From: Candidatus Kerfeldbacteria bacterium
Lineage (GTDB): Bacteria > Patescibacteriota > Patescibacteriia > UBA9570 > XYC2-FULL-38-9
DNA length: 53,275 nucleotides
Assembly (NCBI GenBank): GCA_018500015.2
Contig: JAHBAR020000012.1
Coordinates: forward strand, 1 to 53,275
Reading direction: 5' to 3'
The first letter of the stretch is position 1; every line of letters starts with the position of its first letter. Below the pieces are notes generated by a model, which searched no databases, had not been told where the DNA came from, and saw nothing but the letters and a program-made list of their open reading frames with translations. A program made the translations under genes and the position numbers. This document shows positions 25,019 through 33,011 of this stretch, one piece after another.

Positions 25019-25369
25019 ATGGCTATGAAATCACCTGTTGCACATATTTCTCGTGCTGTCTGTATCTCAGCCGCTCTTGCCATACCCTTTGTCACTGTGG
25101 CTCAGGTCACGCTCACAAACCCCCTCGGATCAAACGTAAATTCTGTTGATGACGTTCTTGCTAACATTATTAAAGTGTTTTTAGGTGTAGTTGGTGGCGT
25201 AACGCTGTTTATCTTTGTGTATGGTGGCATGATGATGCTTATGTCAGCAGGCAATCCTGAAAAAGTAAAAAAAGGACAGTCTGCCATGGTATGGGCTGCC
25301 CTTGGTTTACTGTTTATTTTTGGCAGTTACGGCCTCACCCAATTTATATTTGAACTTCTTGGTGGGTAA
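25019..25369 (+). CDS. T4SS pilin-like membrane protein
   Basis: This protein of 116 residues has a signal peptide (ending near TVAQ), then two hydrophobic helices separated by MLMSAGNPEKVKKGQSAM, the shared motif of this cluster, and ends FELLGG. The start is uncertain: ATG 25019 or 25025, both in frame; an upstream TTG is less likely. It lies 44 nt after the Cys-rich pilin-like gene in the same direction. Expected role: subunit of a pilus or of a membrane channel. Confidence 0.8.
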   Translation: MAMKSPVAHISRAVCISAALAIPFVTVAQVTLTNPLGSNVNSVDDVLANIIKVFLGVVGGVTLFIFVYGGMMMLMSAGNPEKVKKGQSAMVWAALGLLFIFGSYGLTQFIFELLGG

Positions 25370-25372
25370 AGC

Positions 25373-25738
25373 TCAGCCGAGACTTACAAGAAAGTTGTTG
25401 AAGAATAGAATAATGCCCCAGGATGACATGATGATGAGTAGCCCAATAATGGTCCATCGTAGTGTTGCCATCCCTTTTTGAACACGTTCTTCACTGCCGG
25501 CCGCGGTCATAATCATCAGTCCTGAGTATATAATAAGGGCGAGGGTAATGGCTGCGAGAAGGCCCAACACATAAAAAATAATTTGAAAAATATACACATC
25601 CGGAGCGACTGTAGGCAGTGTGCTTTTTGATGCAAACGAACCTGTAGGGTCAAAAGCTGCCAAAACTGGATGCGCCACAATGATTGCGTACAGTGTTGCG
25701 GCTATTCGAATACTGTTCGTAAGGGGTTTTCCTCGCAT
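25373..25738 (-). CDS. T4SS pilin-like membrane protein
   Basis: 121 residues: a signal-like N-terminus (to about VLAAF), helix one (FQIIFYVLGLLAAITLALIIYSG), the loop MTAAGSEERVQKGMATLRW and helix two (TIIGLLIIMSSWGIILFF). It belongs to the same paralogous family as its neighbours. It follows the gene at 25765-26151 after 26 nt on the minus strand, so the two are probably one transcript. It is convergent with the pilin-like gene ending at 25369, with only 3 nt between stops. Confidence 0.82.
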   Translation of the reverse strand: MRGKPLTNSIRIAATLYAIIVAHPVLAAFDPTGSFASKSTLPTVAPDVYIFQIIFYVLGLLAAITLALIIYSGLMIMTAAGSEERVQKGMATLRWTIIGLLIIMSSWGIILFFNNFLVSLG

Positions 25739-25764
25739 ACGGCAAATTTATGCATTAAAACCAA

Positions 25765-26151
25765 TCAGCCGGTAGTGGTGTTTGTTGCAGTTCCAAATAT
25801 AGTAGAGAGGTATACGACAATGCCCCATGATGCCATGATAATGAACAATCCAACTATAGTGTTTCGAATAATCCCTTGTGCTTTTTGTACTTTTTCTTCG
25901 CTACCGCTTGCAGTCATCCAAAGTAAACCAGCATAAATAATGAGGACAAGAGTGATGATGGCGAGTAAACCCAAAATGACATAAATAAATTGGAAGACGA
26001 TATCAACTAGTGAGTTTTGACCAAAACCGACGGTAGCTGCATAGGTGTTTGTTGTTGAATTCAAGATACCTGTAGCAAGTGCCGGAGCCATTGGTACGGT
26101 CATTAAAACGATGCTGAGCATCAACTTCTTGAAATTCTTGAGAAGGTTCAT
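25765..26151 (-). CDS. T4SS pilin-like membrane protein
   Basis: 128 residues with a signal peptide (APALA, cleavage about residue 27), a Thr/Ala-rich short mature N-terminus, helix one (FQFIYVILGLLAIITLVLIIYAG), the loop MTASGSEEKVQKAQGIIRN and helix two (TIVGLFIIMASWGIVVYL), ending with a Thr-rich tail. It is divergent from the pilin gene at 26306; the 154-nt gap is very A/T-rich on this side. First gene of a two-gene minus-strand unit. Confidence 0.82.
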   Translation of the reverse strand: MNLLKNFKKLMLSIVLMTVPMAPALATGILNSTTNTYAATVGFGQNSLVDIVFQFIYVILGLLAIITLVLIIYAGLLWMTASGSEEKVQKAQGIIRNTIVGLFIIMASWGIVVYLSTIFGTATNTTTG

Positions 26152-26214
26152 AAGTGCTTCTTAATAAAGATTAAGATAAAATAAATTATTATTTGAACTA
26201 TAGCATAAAACTTC

Positions 26215-26243
26215 TTGACAATCAAGTCCTTTCTTGAGATAAT
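26215..26243 (+). promoter_or_regulatory. Strong promoter of the pilin gene at 26306
   Basis: TTGACA (26215-26220), a 17-nt spacer and GATAAT (26238-26243) are close to consensus. Transcription should start near 26250, giving a leader of about 55 nt. Confidence 0.8.
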
Positions 26244-26249
26244 ATATTG

Positions 26250-26300
26250 CAGAAGCTTTTGTATTCGCTTCTGTACTACTCTTTAAAGAGAAAGGAGGTG
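26250..26300 (+). promoter_or_regulatory. Structured leader and full-length Shine-Dalgarno
   Basis: CAGAAGC/GCTTCTG (26250-26256/26267-26273) forms a 5' hairpin that could protect the mRNA. The 12-nt palindrome CTCTTTAAAGAG (26279-26290) then abuts AAAGGAGGTG (26291-26300), a nearly complete complement of the 16S rRNA 3' end, 5 nt before the ATG. Most other genes here lack any Shine-Dalgarno, so this one seems built for high output. Confidence 0.75.
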
Positions 26301-26305
26301 AAGAC

Positions 26306-26671
26306 ATGAAAACAGTATCCAAAATCGCAATGACAGCAGTGGGCTACGCAGCAGCACTGCCAGCATTCGCGCAAAACTATGGAGTGAACACGAACTTAAC
26401 TATCAATGGTTACGGTTCCAACTCTCCTGAAACTATCGTTGTCAATTTGATTAACTGGGTTCTTGGCATCCTCGCTTTGATCGCAGTGATCCTCATCTTG
26501 GTGGGTGGTTTCAAATGGATGACTTCTGCAGGCAATGAAGAAAAAGCAGAAGGTGGAAAAAAGGTCATCATCTCTGCAATCATCGGTCTTTTGATCGTTA
26601 TGGCTGCTTGGGGTATCTCCTTGTACGCTGTCAGCATCCTCGCGGGTGTTACAGGCACATCTACCTATTAA
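26306..26671 (+). CDS. T4SS pilin-like membrane protein, probably highly expressed
   Basis: 121 residues with a signal peptide (cut after AFA, about residue 22), a short Asn/Gly/Thr-rich N-terminus, helix one (LINWVLGILALIAVILILVGG), the loop MTSAGNEEKAEGGKKVIIS and helix two (AIIGLLIVMAAWGISLYAV). It is the fifth paralogue in 2.4 kb and the only one with consensus promoter, strong ribosome-binding site and terminator. It is therefore the best candidate for the major pilin subunit, with the others as minor forms; this ranking is inferred. Confidence 0.85.
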   Translation: MKTVSKIAMTAVGYAAALPAFAQNYGVNTNLTINGYGSNSPETIVVNLINWVLGILALIAVILILVGGFKWMTSAGNEEKAEGGKKVIISAIIGLLIVMAAWGISLYAVSILAGVTGTSTY

Positions 26672-26672
26672 T

Positions 26673-26718
26673 TTTCACTGCAGTGAAATCCCAAAAAAGA
26701 GCCTTCTGGCTCTTTTTT
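26673..26718. terminator. Terminator after the major pilin-like gene
   Basis: AAAAAAGAGCC (26693-26703) pairs with GGCTCTTTTTT (26708-26718) around TTCT: a bidirectional intrinsic terminator. The 16-nt perfect palindrome TTTCACTGCAGTGAAA (26673-26688) lies just before it, right after the stop codon. Confidence 0.9.
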
Positions 26719-26721
26719 GTT

Positions 26722-26818
26722 AACAACAAGATTGCTTCGGAGCTCAAAGCTCCTCGCAATGACATGTCGAAGGTTTGTCATGAGCTCGAAGGCCGTAGGC
26801 CGACGAAGCAATCTTGTT
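26722..26818. repeat. R1 inverted pair upstream of the DUF2079 gene
   Basis: The minus-strand unit (26722-26764, AACAACAAGATTGCTTCGG...CGCAATGACA) faces a plus-strand unit (26777-26818, GTCATGAGCTCGAAGGCC...GAAGCAATCTTGTT). The cores differ from other R1 copies but stay self-complementary (GGAGCT/AGCTCC and GGCC/GGCC). The right end runs straight into the next promoter. Confidence 0.85.
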
Positions 26819-26819
26819 T

Positions 26820-26834
26820 TGGTATACTATGTGT
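26820..26834 (+). promoter_or_regulatory. Extended -10 promoter, leaderless-type, of the DUF2079 gene
   Basis: TGG-TATACT (26820-26828) is followed by 6 nt and the ATG at 26835, the same sequence and spacing as upstream of uvrC. Confidence 0.65.
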
Positions 26835-28736
26835 ATGAAAAAATACGCGCCGGAAATTCTGTTAGGCTCGTTTGTTGCGTTGTGGGTGATTGTGTTGTGC
26901 GTTGTCGCTGCAATTCAGTACCATTTTTTTCTGTATGACGCGCTTGATTTGGGTATTTACACACAAGTGTTTTGGAATACGGTGCATGGTCGTCCGTTTG
27001 CATATACCTTTAATAATTATTCGTATCTCGCCGATCACCGTGAGTGGATCATCATTCTGCTTGCTCCCGTGTTTGCTCTTATTCAGCATCCGCTGACATT
27101 GGTGGTGATACAGATTGTTGCGCTCGCGAGCACGGTGATCCCACTTCGGGGTATTGTATTGCATGTATACGGCGAGAGCATAAAAGCACGCTATGCGGCT
27201 GCAGGAGTTGGTGCGTTGATGTTGTTGCACCCTGCAATACAGCATATGGCACTGTATGAATTTCACATACTCATTTTTGTGGTTCCGTTTTCTGCATTGG
27301 CATGGTATGCGTATGTGCGCAAAAAATATACGCAGATGATTGTGTGGACGGTGTTGTTACTTTGTGTGCGCGAAGATGTTGGATTCATGGTTGCGGGTAT
27401 TGGTGCGTTGGCGTGTGTGCGAGCGCAGAATCGAGTCGAAAAAATACGCGCGGCTGTGTATGCAGTAGTTGGTTTAGCATGGAGTGTAGTGATGATAGGT
27501 GTTGGTGGGTATTTTTTCCCAAGCGGTTCTGAAAAATTTTTGGTATTTTATCCTCAGCTCGGTACGAGCATGAGTGATGCGGTGTACACGCTGTTCACTC
27601 AGCCATTGCAGGCATTCAGCCCGCTGTTTGCCTATGATCACGCGTGGATTCTGATTGTGTGTATTGCGAGTGTCGGTGCGTTGTGTCTATGGTCACCATG
27701 GTTTTTGCTCCCCGCAATTCCGCAACTTTTGTTGATGCTGCTCATTCCGAAAAATATGCTAAATAGCGTACTCCACACACATTATGCTGCGCCGATTGTT
27801 ATCTGGTTAGTTATTGCAAGTGTATATGGGTGGAAAACAATGCGTAAGCGACTGCGTTCATCAATAGCATATGTGGTGACAGTGATTGCTTGCGTTGTTG
27901 TGGTGATGCATGGAGTGTTGCTCAGCGGCGTTGCATTTAGCATCGCGCGTGCAGCCGCGCACAGTACTGTGGTTGAACTTGTTTCAGCACACAGTGCGTT
28001 GGAACGCATCACATCGCAAGATCATGTGGTGGTTTCGCACACATTTGCCACAGCACTTTCAACGCGCGAATATGTGTACCCAATGTTGCAAGTGTTTACC
28101 GGTAAAGACCATTACGCGGAGAGTGTATACGACCTGCCTGATCGCGTCGATTGGATTGTGTTCGCTCCTCGAGATCTGATTGAGATGACTATAAATTTTC
28201 CGTTTAGTGATGTTGCCGGTGGATGGGCGCGAATTCAACAATTGATTGAAGAAAATAATTTGGTTGCGGTTGTCCGCACTCCTGATCTTGTGATGTACGG
28301 ACGTGGTGAGGTGCATGCTCTAGAGCCTATTGCATACACTCAGCGTATAGACACTGAAATTTCGTTGCATACTCTTACACACTGTGGAACAGATAGTGCG
28401 CGTACATACTTGAGCTGCTCTCTCGCATCTCGTGCGGGAGATGAAGTCGGGAGTGTGCACGGAGTTGTGCAGTGGTTTGATGCGGAAGAACAGCGCGTTG
28501 CGACAGAGTGGATTCCGTTTGTGGATGGCCGTTTACAACCGTCACATCTGTGGTCTGCGGATGAAGAAACGACAATTATTTTTCCGTTGCGCACAGTTGA
28601 GAATGCGAGCGCGGCAACATTAACCCTTGTTCTTGTGCAAAAAGAAGAGGCAAAAGTATTTCTTTCGCATCATGCAGTTGACCTCAGCACCTTGCCACAT
28701 GCAAGCGTTGATCTTACTCAGTTGCTTCTCCAGTAG
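26835..28736 (+). CDS. DUF2079 family polytopic membrane protein
   Basis: This 633-residue protein has about 9-10 transmembrane helices in the first 400 residues and a soluble extracytoplasmic C-terminal part of about 230 residues. The segment YDALDLGIYTQVFWNTVHGRP, followed by HREWIIILLAPVFAL and YEFHILIFVVPFSALAWYAY, is the DUF2079 pattern, a GT-C-like glycosyltransferase-related family of unknown substrate. Start 26835 was chosen for MKKYAPEILLG just after the -10 box; an upstream in-frame TTG would include the promoter. Its 3' end overlaps the convergent STT3-like gene by 23 nt. Confidence 0.85.
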   Translation: MKKYAPEILLGSFVALWVIVLCVVAAIQYHFFLYDALDLGIYTQVFWNTVHGRPFAYTFNNYSYLADHREWIIILLAPVFALIQHPLTLVVIQIVALASTVIPLRGIVLHVYGESIKARYAAAGVGALMLLHPAIQHMALYEFHILIFVVPFSALAWYAYVRKKYTQMIVWTVLLLCVREDVGFMVAGIGALACVRAQNRVEKIRAAVYAVVGLAWSVVMIGVGGYFFPSGSEKFLVFYPQLGTSMSDAVYTLFTQPLQAFSPLFAYDHAWILIVCIASVGALCLWSPWFLLPAIPQLLLMLLIPKNMLNSVLHTHYAAPIVIWLVIASVYGWKTMRKRLRSSIAYVVTVIACVVVVMHGVLLSGVAFSIARAAAHSTVVELVSAHSALERITSQDHVVVSHTFATALSTREYVYPMLQVFTGKDHYAESVYDLPDRVDWIVFAPRDLIEMTINFPFSDVAGGWARIQQLIEENNLVAVVRTPDLVMYGRGEVHALEPIAYTQRIDTEISLHTLTHCGTDSARTYLSCSLASRAGDEVGSVHGVVQWFDAEEQRVATEWIPFVDGRLQPSHLWSADEETTIIFPLRTVENASAATLTLVLVQKEEAKVFLSHHAVDLSTLPHASVDLTQLLLQ

Positions 28737-30339
28737 TATTTCTTGGAATGCGGTAAATTGTCGCTTCATCGTCGTGATACGCTTCTACAAATCGAGGGTC
28801 AGCATCGAGCTTCGCCTTTAGCACTGGGTGCTCACTATCAACAAACACAAATCGTGCACGGAAATGGTCGGCGATAACGGGGTATATATCGCCCTCGTAC
28901 GTGTTGAGTGTAATTTTTGCCCACTCCCAATACAAGTCAGGATTGTGCCGATACATAAATGTGGCATCGAGGCCAACGATGTAGTAGGGTTTTGTTGCAT
29001 TATAAAATAAAAGAGGAAAAGTGCTCCAGTTGTCGTGAAAGACAATGTCACCTGCAGTTGCATGGGTTTGTAACCAACGCCCCGCATCAGCAAATAAACG
29101 TGTGTTAAGTCCGCTTTGGAGATACTCTTCGACTTTATGAATTTGCGACCACATAATAGATGTGGTGTTTACCAAAAAGCCGATAGAGCTGGCAATGATA
29201 ATGGCACGTGCGCTTATACTATATGTGTTCCAACGTGAGAGCGCTTTTTGTGTAGCGTGCATGCACCAACGAATAACACCCGAGTCTGTGAGCACATATG
29301 CACTGGCAAGGAGCGACCATGGAATAAGATATTCGACATATCGACGCGACTTGAGAGTGAAGAGGAGAAAGAAAAAGCTCATGATGAGCGTTATCCACGA
29401 ACCTTCTTTGAGTTTTCGCGCGTGCCAAAAAGCGAGTATAATGCTCACCACATAGATAATGGTGGACACAATCATCGAGCCGGCAAGATCACTAATGTTG
29501 TACGGGTACCACTCTCCACCAACGCCAATGGTGTCGGAGTAGTTTACAAAACCAATTTGAATAATTTGCTCCCAGTAAAAGCGAAAATGGTTGGGGAAAG
29601 AAGGATGAATCAACAACGCAGCAAAGGTGCCGGCACCAACAACAAGGAGTGGGGCACCAAGCATAAGCAACATCTTTTTATGAGGAAAGCGGCGTGCATG
29701 AATACGCACCATGAGTGTACGCACAACCACACAGACGATGCTTAAAATAGCCAGCAGCAAAAAACCGCCATACGACCACACAAAGAAAAATGCACAGAGT
29801 GCGAGTAGGCGGTAGTTGCGTTTGAGTATCAACATCAATCCGCTGATCATGAATATGAAGCCAACGGTGGTTGCTTTTGTGAGCAACATGCGGAATGAAA
29901 AATCCGGGTTGCACATGAGCAAAAGCGCGCAGAAAAATGCGATAGGTACTTTGTATTGACGCAACGCCAGATAAAATAGGGCGATGGTTGTTGATGCAAG
30001 GACAACAGTGGCAACTTTTGCGCCAATGATGTCGCCAAAAAGAAGTATCCACGGAATCAGGAATGCGTGATAGAGAAAATGATGGTCAACGTATGATTGT
30101 GTCAGCGTAGTAAATGCAAGCCATGGGAATTCTACGACCGGCCCTTTGTCGCGAATCATGAGCTCCGCCATCTTGATGTGATAAAACGAATCAGGATCAG
30201 CAAATACAGGTCCAGCGAGCATGTATGCATATACAATCATGGATATTGACCACAACACGAGCGCGCCAATGAGTGGGTGGCGCTTCCATGCAGCCACGCA
30301 AGAACGGTAAAACGTAAGCGCAGTATCAATATTTTTCAT
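28714..30339 (-). CDS. STT3/GT-C-like membrane glycosyltransferase
   Basis: About 541 residues, with roughly 11 transmembrane helices followed by a soluble domain of about 120 residues. The first outer loop holds ADPDSFYHIKMAELM, matching the acidic D-x-D...YH motif of STT3-type oligosaccharyltransferases and related GT-C enzymes, and YVDHHFLYH follows. The C-terminal part has VFHDNWSTFPLLFYNATKPYYIVGLD. It may transfer lipid-linked sugars to protein or lipid outside the membrane. Start 30339 (MKNIDTAL) is preferred; an upstream in-frame ATG at 30363 lies in the loop of a hairpin. It forms a convergent pair with the DUF2079 gene. Confidence 0.78.
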   Translation of the reverse strand: MKNIDTALTFYRSCVAAWKRHPLIGALVLWSISMIVYAYMLAGPVFADPDSFYHIKMAELMIRDKGPVVEFPWLAFTTLTQSYVDHHFLYHAFLIPWILLFGDIIGAKVATVVLASTTIALFYLALRQYKVPIAFFCALLLMCNPDFSFRMLLTKATTVGFIFMISGLMLILKRNYRLLALCAFFFVWSYGGFLLLAILSIVCVVVRTLMVRIHARRFPHKKMLLMLGAPLLVVGAGTFAALLIHPSFPNHFRFYWEQIIQIGFVNYSDTIGVGGEWYPYNISDLAGSMIVSTIIYVVSIILAFWHARKLKEGSWITLIMSFFFLLFTLKSRRYVEYLIPWSLLASAYVLTDSGVIRWCMHATQKALSRWNTYSISARAIIIASSIGFLVNTTSIMWSQIHKVEEYLQSGLNTRLFADAGRWLQTHATAGDIVFHDNWSTFPLLFYNATKPYYIVGLDATFMYRHNPDLYWEWAKITLNTYEGDIYPVIADHFRARFVFVDSEHPVLKAKLDADPRFVEAYHDDEATIYRIPRNTTGEATE

Positions 30340-30344
30340 ACAGA

Positions 30345-30379
30345 AATTCCCGCTACCAAGCATGGGACTAGCGGGAATT
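30345..30379 (-). promoter_or_regulatory. Leader hairpin before the STT3-like gene
   Basis: AATTCCCGCTA (30345-30355) pairs perfectly with TAGCGGGAATT (30369-30379); the 13-nt loop holds an alternative in-frame ATG (30363). On the minus strand the hairpin ends 5 nt before the ATG at 30339. It has no T-run, so translational control or mRNA protection is more likely than termination. Confidence 0.55.
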
Positions 30380-30481
30380 ATTGCACGTGTATATTAAATT
30401 GTCATCTCCGCAGTCGACCTTAACACACGGTTAAAATTAGTCAAGAAATATATTGCGACACACTTTTTTATCAAAATATTG

Positions 30482-31555
30482 CTACGCGTTTTTGAGTTGT
30501 GCTTTGAACCAATCAACATTTGGAATTGGGGATGGGTCGATCTGACCAAGCATGGCGAGATAGAATGAAATCCAGCCGCCGAGTGTGAGTGCTTCTCCGA
30601 GTTGACCAAATTTTGTGGTGCTGTGTGTTGTGTATGTGATAGCGCGGAACCCTCTGCTTGTGAGCAGTTGTTCAGTCAATGCATAGCGCACTTGGTTGCG
30701 TGGATGATAGAGTGTGCTGTTGATGCCGATGAATGTTGCAAGTTGTGGAAGCGTGTGCGGAGCAACGAGCGCTTCGGTAAGATGGTGGTTTGCTTCGGGC
30801 AACGGAAAACGCACCGCAAACAATTTTCCGTTTTCGTTAATTTGATTGGTGACCGCATGCACAATGCCTTCGAGATGCTCACTCGAAAAAAGCACTGGGA
30901 TGCGTTCAGCGCATTGCTCAGCAAGCATGAGCGCAGGATTGTGTTCGTTGAGATCTGTGCATACAGATTGTGCGTAGCGGATGCCAGCGACCACCTCTTC
31001 CATGTGTGTGGATGTGAGTTGCAGCAATCCTGCTGTGCTGAGCACGCCAGCTATACTCCCGATCGAATATCCAATGGCCATGCGAGGTTGGTTACTTGGG
31101 TTGAAGCGTGGCGTATAGACGTATGCTGGTACATTGTGTTGTTGTGCCCAGGAAGCGAGTGTTGCGCCAGTCGTGATGACAACGACATGCTGTGTGATGT
31201 TCAGGATTTTTTCTGCAGCAGCGAGCGTCTCTTCTGTTGTGCCGGAGTAGCTTGAGAGCACAACAAATGTGTGTGCATTCACAGAGGCTGGAATGGTGTA
31301 GTCGTTGATGATGGTCACTGGCACCTTGAGCTGATCCGCACATGCCGCGCGCACAACATCCATGCCAAGTGCAGAGCCGCCCATCGCAAAGCATGCGATG
31401 TGCGTGATGCCCTCAGCTTTTGGGACGTTTACTTTTGATGCTTCTGTCCACGCATCCATCACTTGTTGTTCAAACACAGCGATAGAGCCGCGCATATTTT
31501 GCGTGTCGAGCGCTGCGATGATTTCTGGAGTGAGTTGATGAGAAGAGAGAGCCAT
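30482..31555 (-). CDS. Bifunctional phosphoglucose/phosphomannose isomerase family protein (SIS domains)
   Basis: These enzymes interconvert fructose 6-phosphate with glucose 6-phosphate or mannose 6-phosphate. The 357-residue protein has two SIS domains: the first with HIACFAMGGSALGMDVVRA and VVLSSYSGTTEETLAAAE (sugar-phosphate loops), the second with VLFSSEHLEGIVHAVTNQINENGK and PEANHHL, the latter matching the catalytic EaNHN-like segment of the PGI/PMI family. Start 31555 (MALSSHQ) is preferred over an upstream in-frame TTG. With tpiA, galU and galE it covers central sugar-phosphate steps. Confidence 0.88.
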   Translation of the reverse strand: MALSSHQLTPEIIAALDTQNMRGSIAVFEQQVMDAWTEASKVNVPKAEGITHIACFAMGGSALGMDVVRAACADQLKVPVTIINDYTIPASVNAHTFVVLSSYSGTTEETLAAAEKILNITQHVVVITTGATLASWAQQHNVPAYVYTPRFNPSNQPRMAIGYSIGSIAGVLSTAGLLQLTSTHMEEVVAGIRYAQSVCTDLNEHNPALMLAEQCAERIPVLFSSEHLEGIVHAVTNQINENGKLFAVRFPLPEANHHLTEALVAPHTLPQLATFIGINSTLYHPRNQVRYALTEQLLTSRGFRAITYTTHSTTKFGQLGEALTLGGWISFYLAMLGQIDPSPIPNVDWFKAQLKNA

Positions 31556-31636
31556 AGAGAGATTCAATAAATTGTATGCAGAGAGTGTAGCGTAGTCTTG
31601 AATAAAACAGAAGTTTAGCGTAGGCTAAAGAACGCT

Positions 31637-32281
31637 ATGTCACATACTGCGGCTATTTTTGATATCGACGGTGTTATTGTGGACTCTGGTCCCATCCACC
31701 TTCAAGCATGGAAAGAGGTGCTGAAAAATCACGGCATCATCGCCGATGATATGGAGTTTCGTCGACTGTTTGGTATGCGTGATTCAGAGGTAATCCCGCG
31801 TCTTATTGAAAATAATAGCGATGAACAAGTGAAGGAATTCATGCGAGAAAAAAGCTTGGTCTTTAAAGGATTCATTACAAATATCGCTCGACCTATTCCG
31901 GGAGTTGTAGAATGCATTGAGCGCTTGCTTGCTCATGATATTCATCTCGCCTTTGCTTCTTTAGCTACGCCGGAAGAGATCGCGACGATTTTAAAAAAAG
32001 TTGGTCTTGAAGATCGTGTACCTGTGGTAGTGACTGGTGAGAATCCCATGCGTGATAAGCCAGCCCCTGATATTTTTTTGACCGCAGCGTATCGCATGGG
32101 CATTGAGCCTGAGAACATTGTGGTGTTTGAAGACGACATTGCCGGTGTTGAGGCGGCACGCATAGCAGGCGCAACAGCCATTGCTATTACCACTAGCTAT
32201 GCGCCGGGTGAGCTCTCGCATGCCGATCTTGTGATTCAAGATTTTCTTGATCCAAAAATCTACCAGTTTTTCAATATGTAA
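31637..32281 (+). CDS. HAD-family hydrolase, beta-phosphoglucomutase-like
   Basis: The 214-residue protein has the HAD motif I FDIDGVIVDSGPIH (nucleophile and acid/base Asp), a helical cap, motif II FASLATP, Lys in RDKPAPDIFL and motif III VFEDDIAGVEAARIAGA. The cap and the length fit the beta-phosphoglucomutase/phosphatase subgroup. It may isomerise or dephosphorylate hexose phosphates; the substrate cannot be told. It lies 10 nt before yebC and may be co-transcribed. Confidence 0.88.
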   Translation: MSHTAAIFDIDGVIVDSGPIHLQAWKEVLKNHGIIADDMEFRRLFGMRDSEVIPRLIENNSDEQVKEFMREKSLVFKGFITNIARPIPGVVECIERLLAHDIHLAFASLATPEEIATILKKVGLEDRVPVVVTGENPMRDKPAPDIFLTAAYRMGIEPENIVVFEDDIAGVEAARIAGATAIAITTSYAPGELSHADLVIQDFLDPKIYQFFNM

Positions 32282-32291
32282 TTGAAAGAGT

Positions 32292-33011
32292 ATGTCTGGA
32301 CATTCCAAGTGGGCAACAATTAAACGCCAAAAAGCGGTGACTGATGCAAAAAAAAGTGCTTCCTTTACAAAGCTTGCGAAAAATATCTCTGTTGCCGCGC
32401 GCAATGGCAAAGATCCAAATATGAATTCAGCGCTTCGTGTTGCTATTGAAAAAGCTCGCGAAGGCAACATGCCCAAAGACAACATCGAGCGTGCTGTGCT
32501 CAAAGGTGCTGGCGAGCTTCCCGGAGTTACATATGAAGAAATTACGTATGAGGGGTATGCGCCGGGCGGTGTTGCAGTCATGATCGAATGCGTGACGGAC
32601 AATACCAATCGCACTGTGCAAAATCTGCGCGCCATTTTTTCCGATCACGGTGGAGCGTTGGGCAGTGCAGGGAGCGTGAAATTTTTGTTCGATTACACTG
32701 GTGTGATTCGTGTGCCATTCGAAGATCAAAAAAAATCCATCGAAGATATTGAGTTACTTGCAATCGACGCTGGCGCTTCTGACATTCGCGCTGAAGAAGA
32801 GGGGATGACTATTCTTGTTTCAAAAGAGCAACTGCCAACATGTGTGAGCGCGCTTCAAAAAGAAGGTGTGACGATTGTTGAAAGTGGAGTTGAGTGGGTG
32901 GCAAAAACGTTGACTGCAGTTGAGGAGAGCGCGCGTGAATCTTTTGAGGCGTGTATCGCAGAGGTGGAAGAACACGATGACGTAAATAGAGTATTTACCG
33001 CTGCTGCATGA
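32292..33011 (+). CDS. yebC: YebC/PmpR family regulatory protein
   Basis: YebC/TACO1 proteins were long annotated as transcription regulators and more recently linked to translation of difficult peptide stretches. The 239-residue protein has the signature start MSGHSKWATIKRQKAVTDAKK, then DPNMNSALRVAIEKAREGNMPKDNIERAV and YEGYAPGGVAVMIECVTDNTNRT, all family hallmarks. Its stop overlaps the ruvC start (ATGA), the frequent yebC-ruvC pairing. Confidence 0.96.
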   Translation: MSGHSKWATIKRQKAVTDAKKSASFTKLAKNISVAARNGKDPNMNSALRVAIEKAREGNMPKDNIERAVLKGAGELPGVTYEEITYEGYAPGGVAVMIECVTDNTNRTVQNLRAIFSDHGGALGSAGSVKFLFDYTGVIRVPFEDQKKSIEDIELLAIDAGASDIRAEEEGMTILVSKEQLPTCVSALQKEGVTIVESGVEWVAKTLTAVEESARESFEACIAEVEEHDDVNRVFTAAA

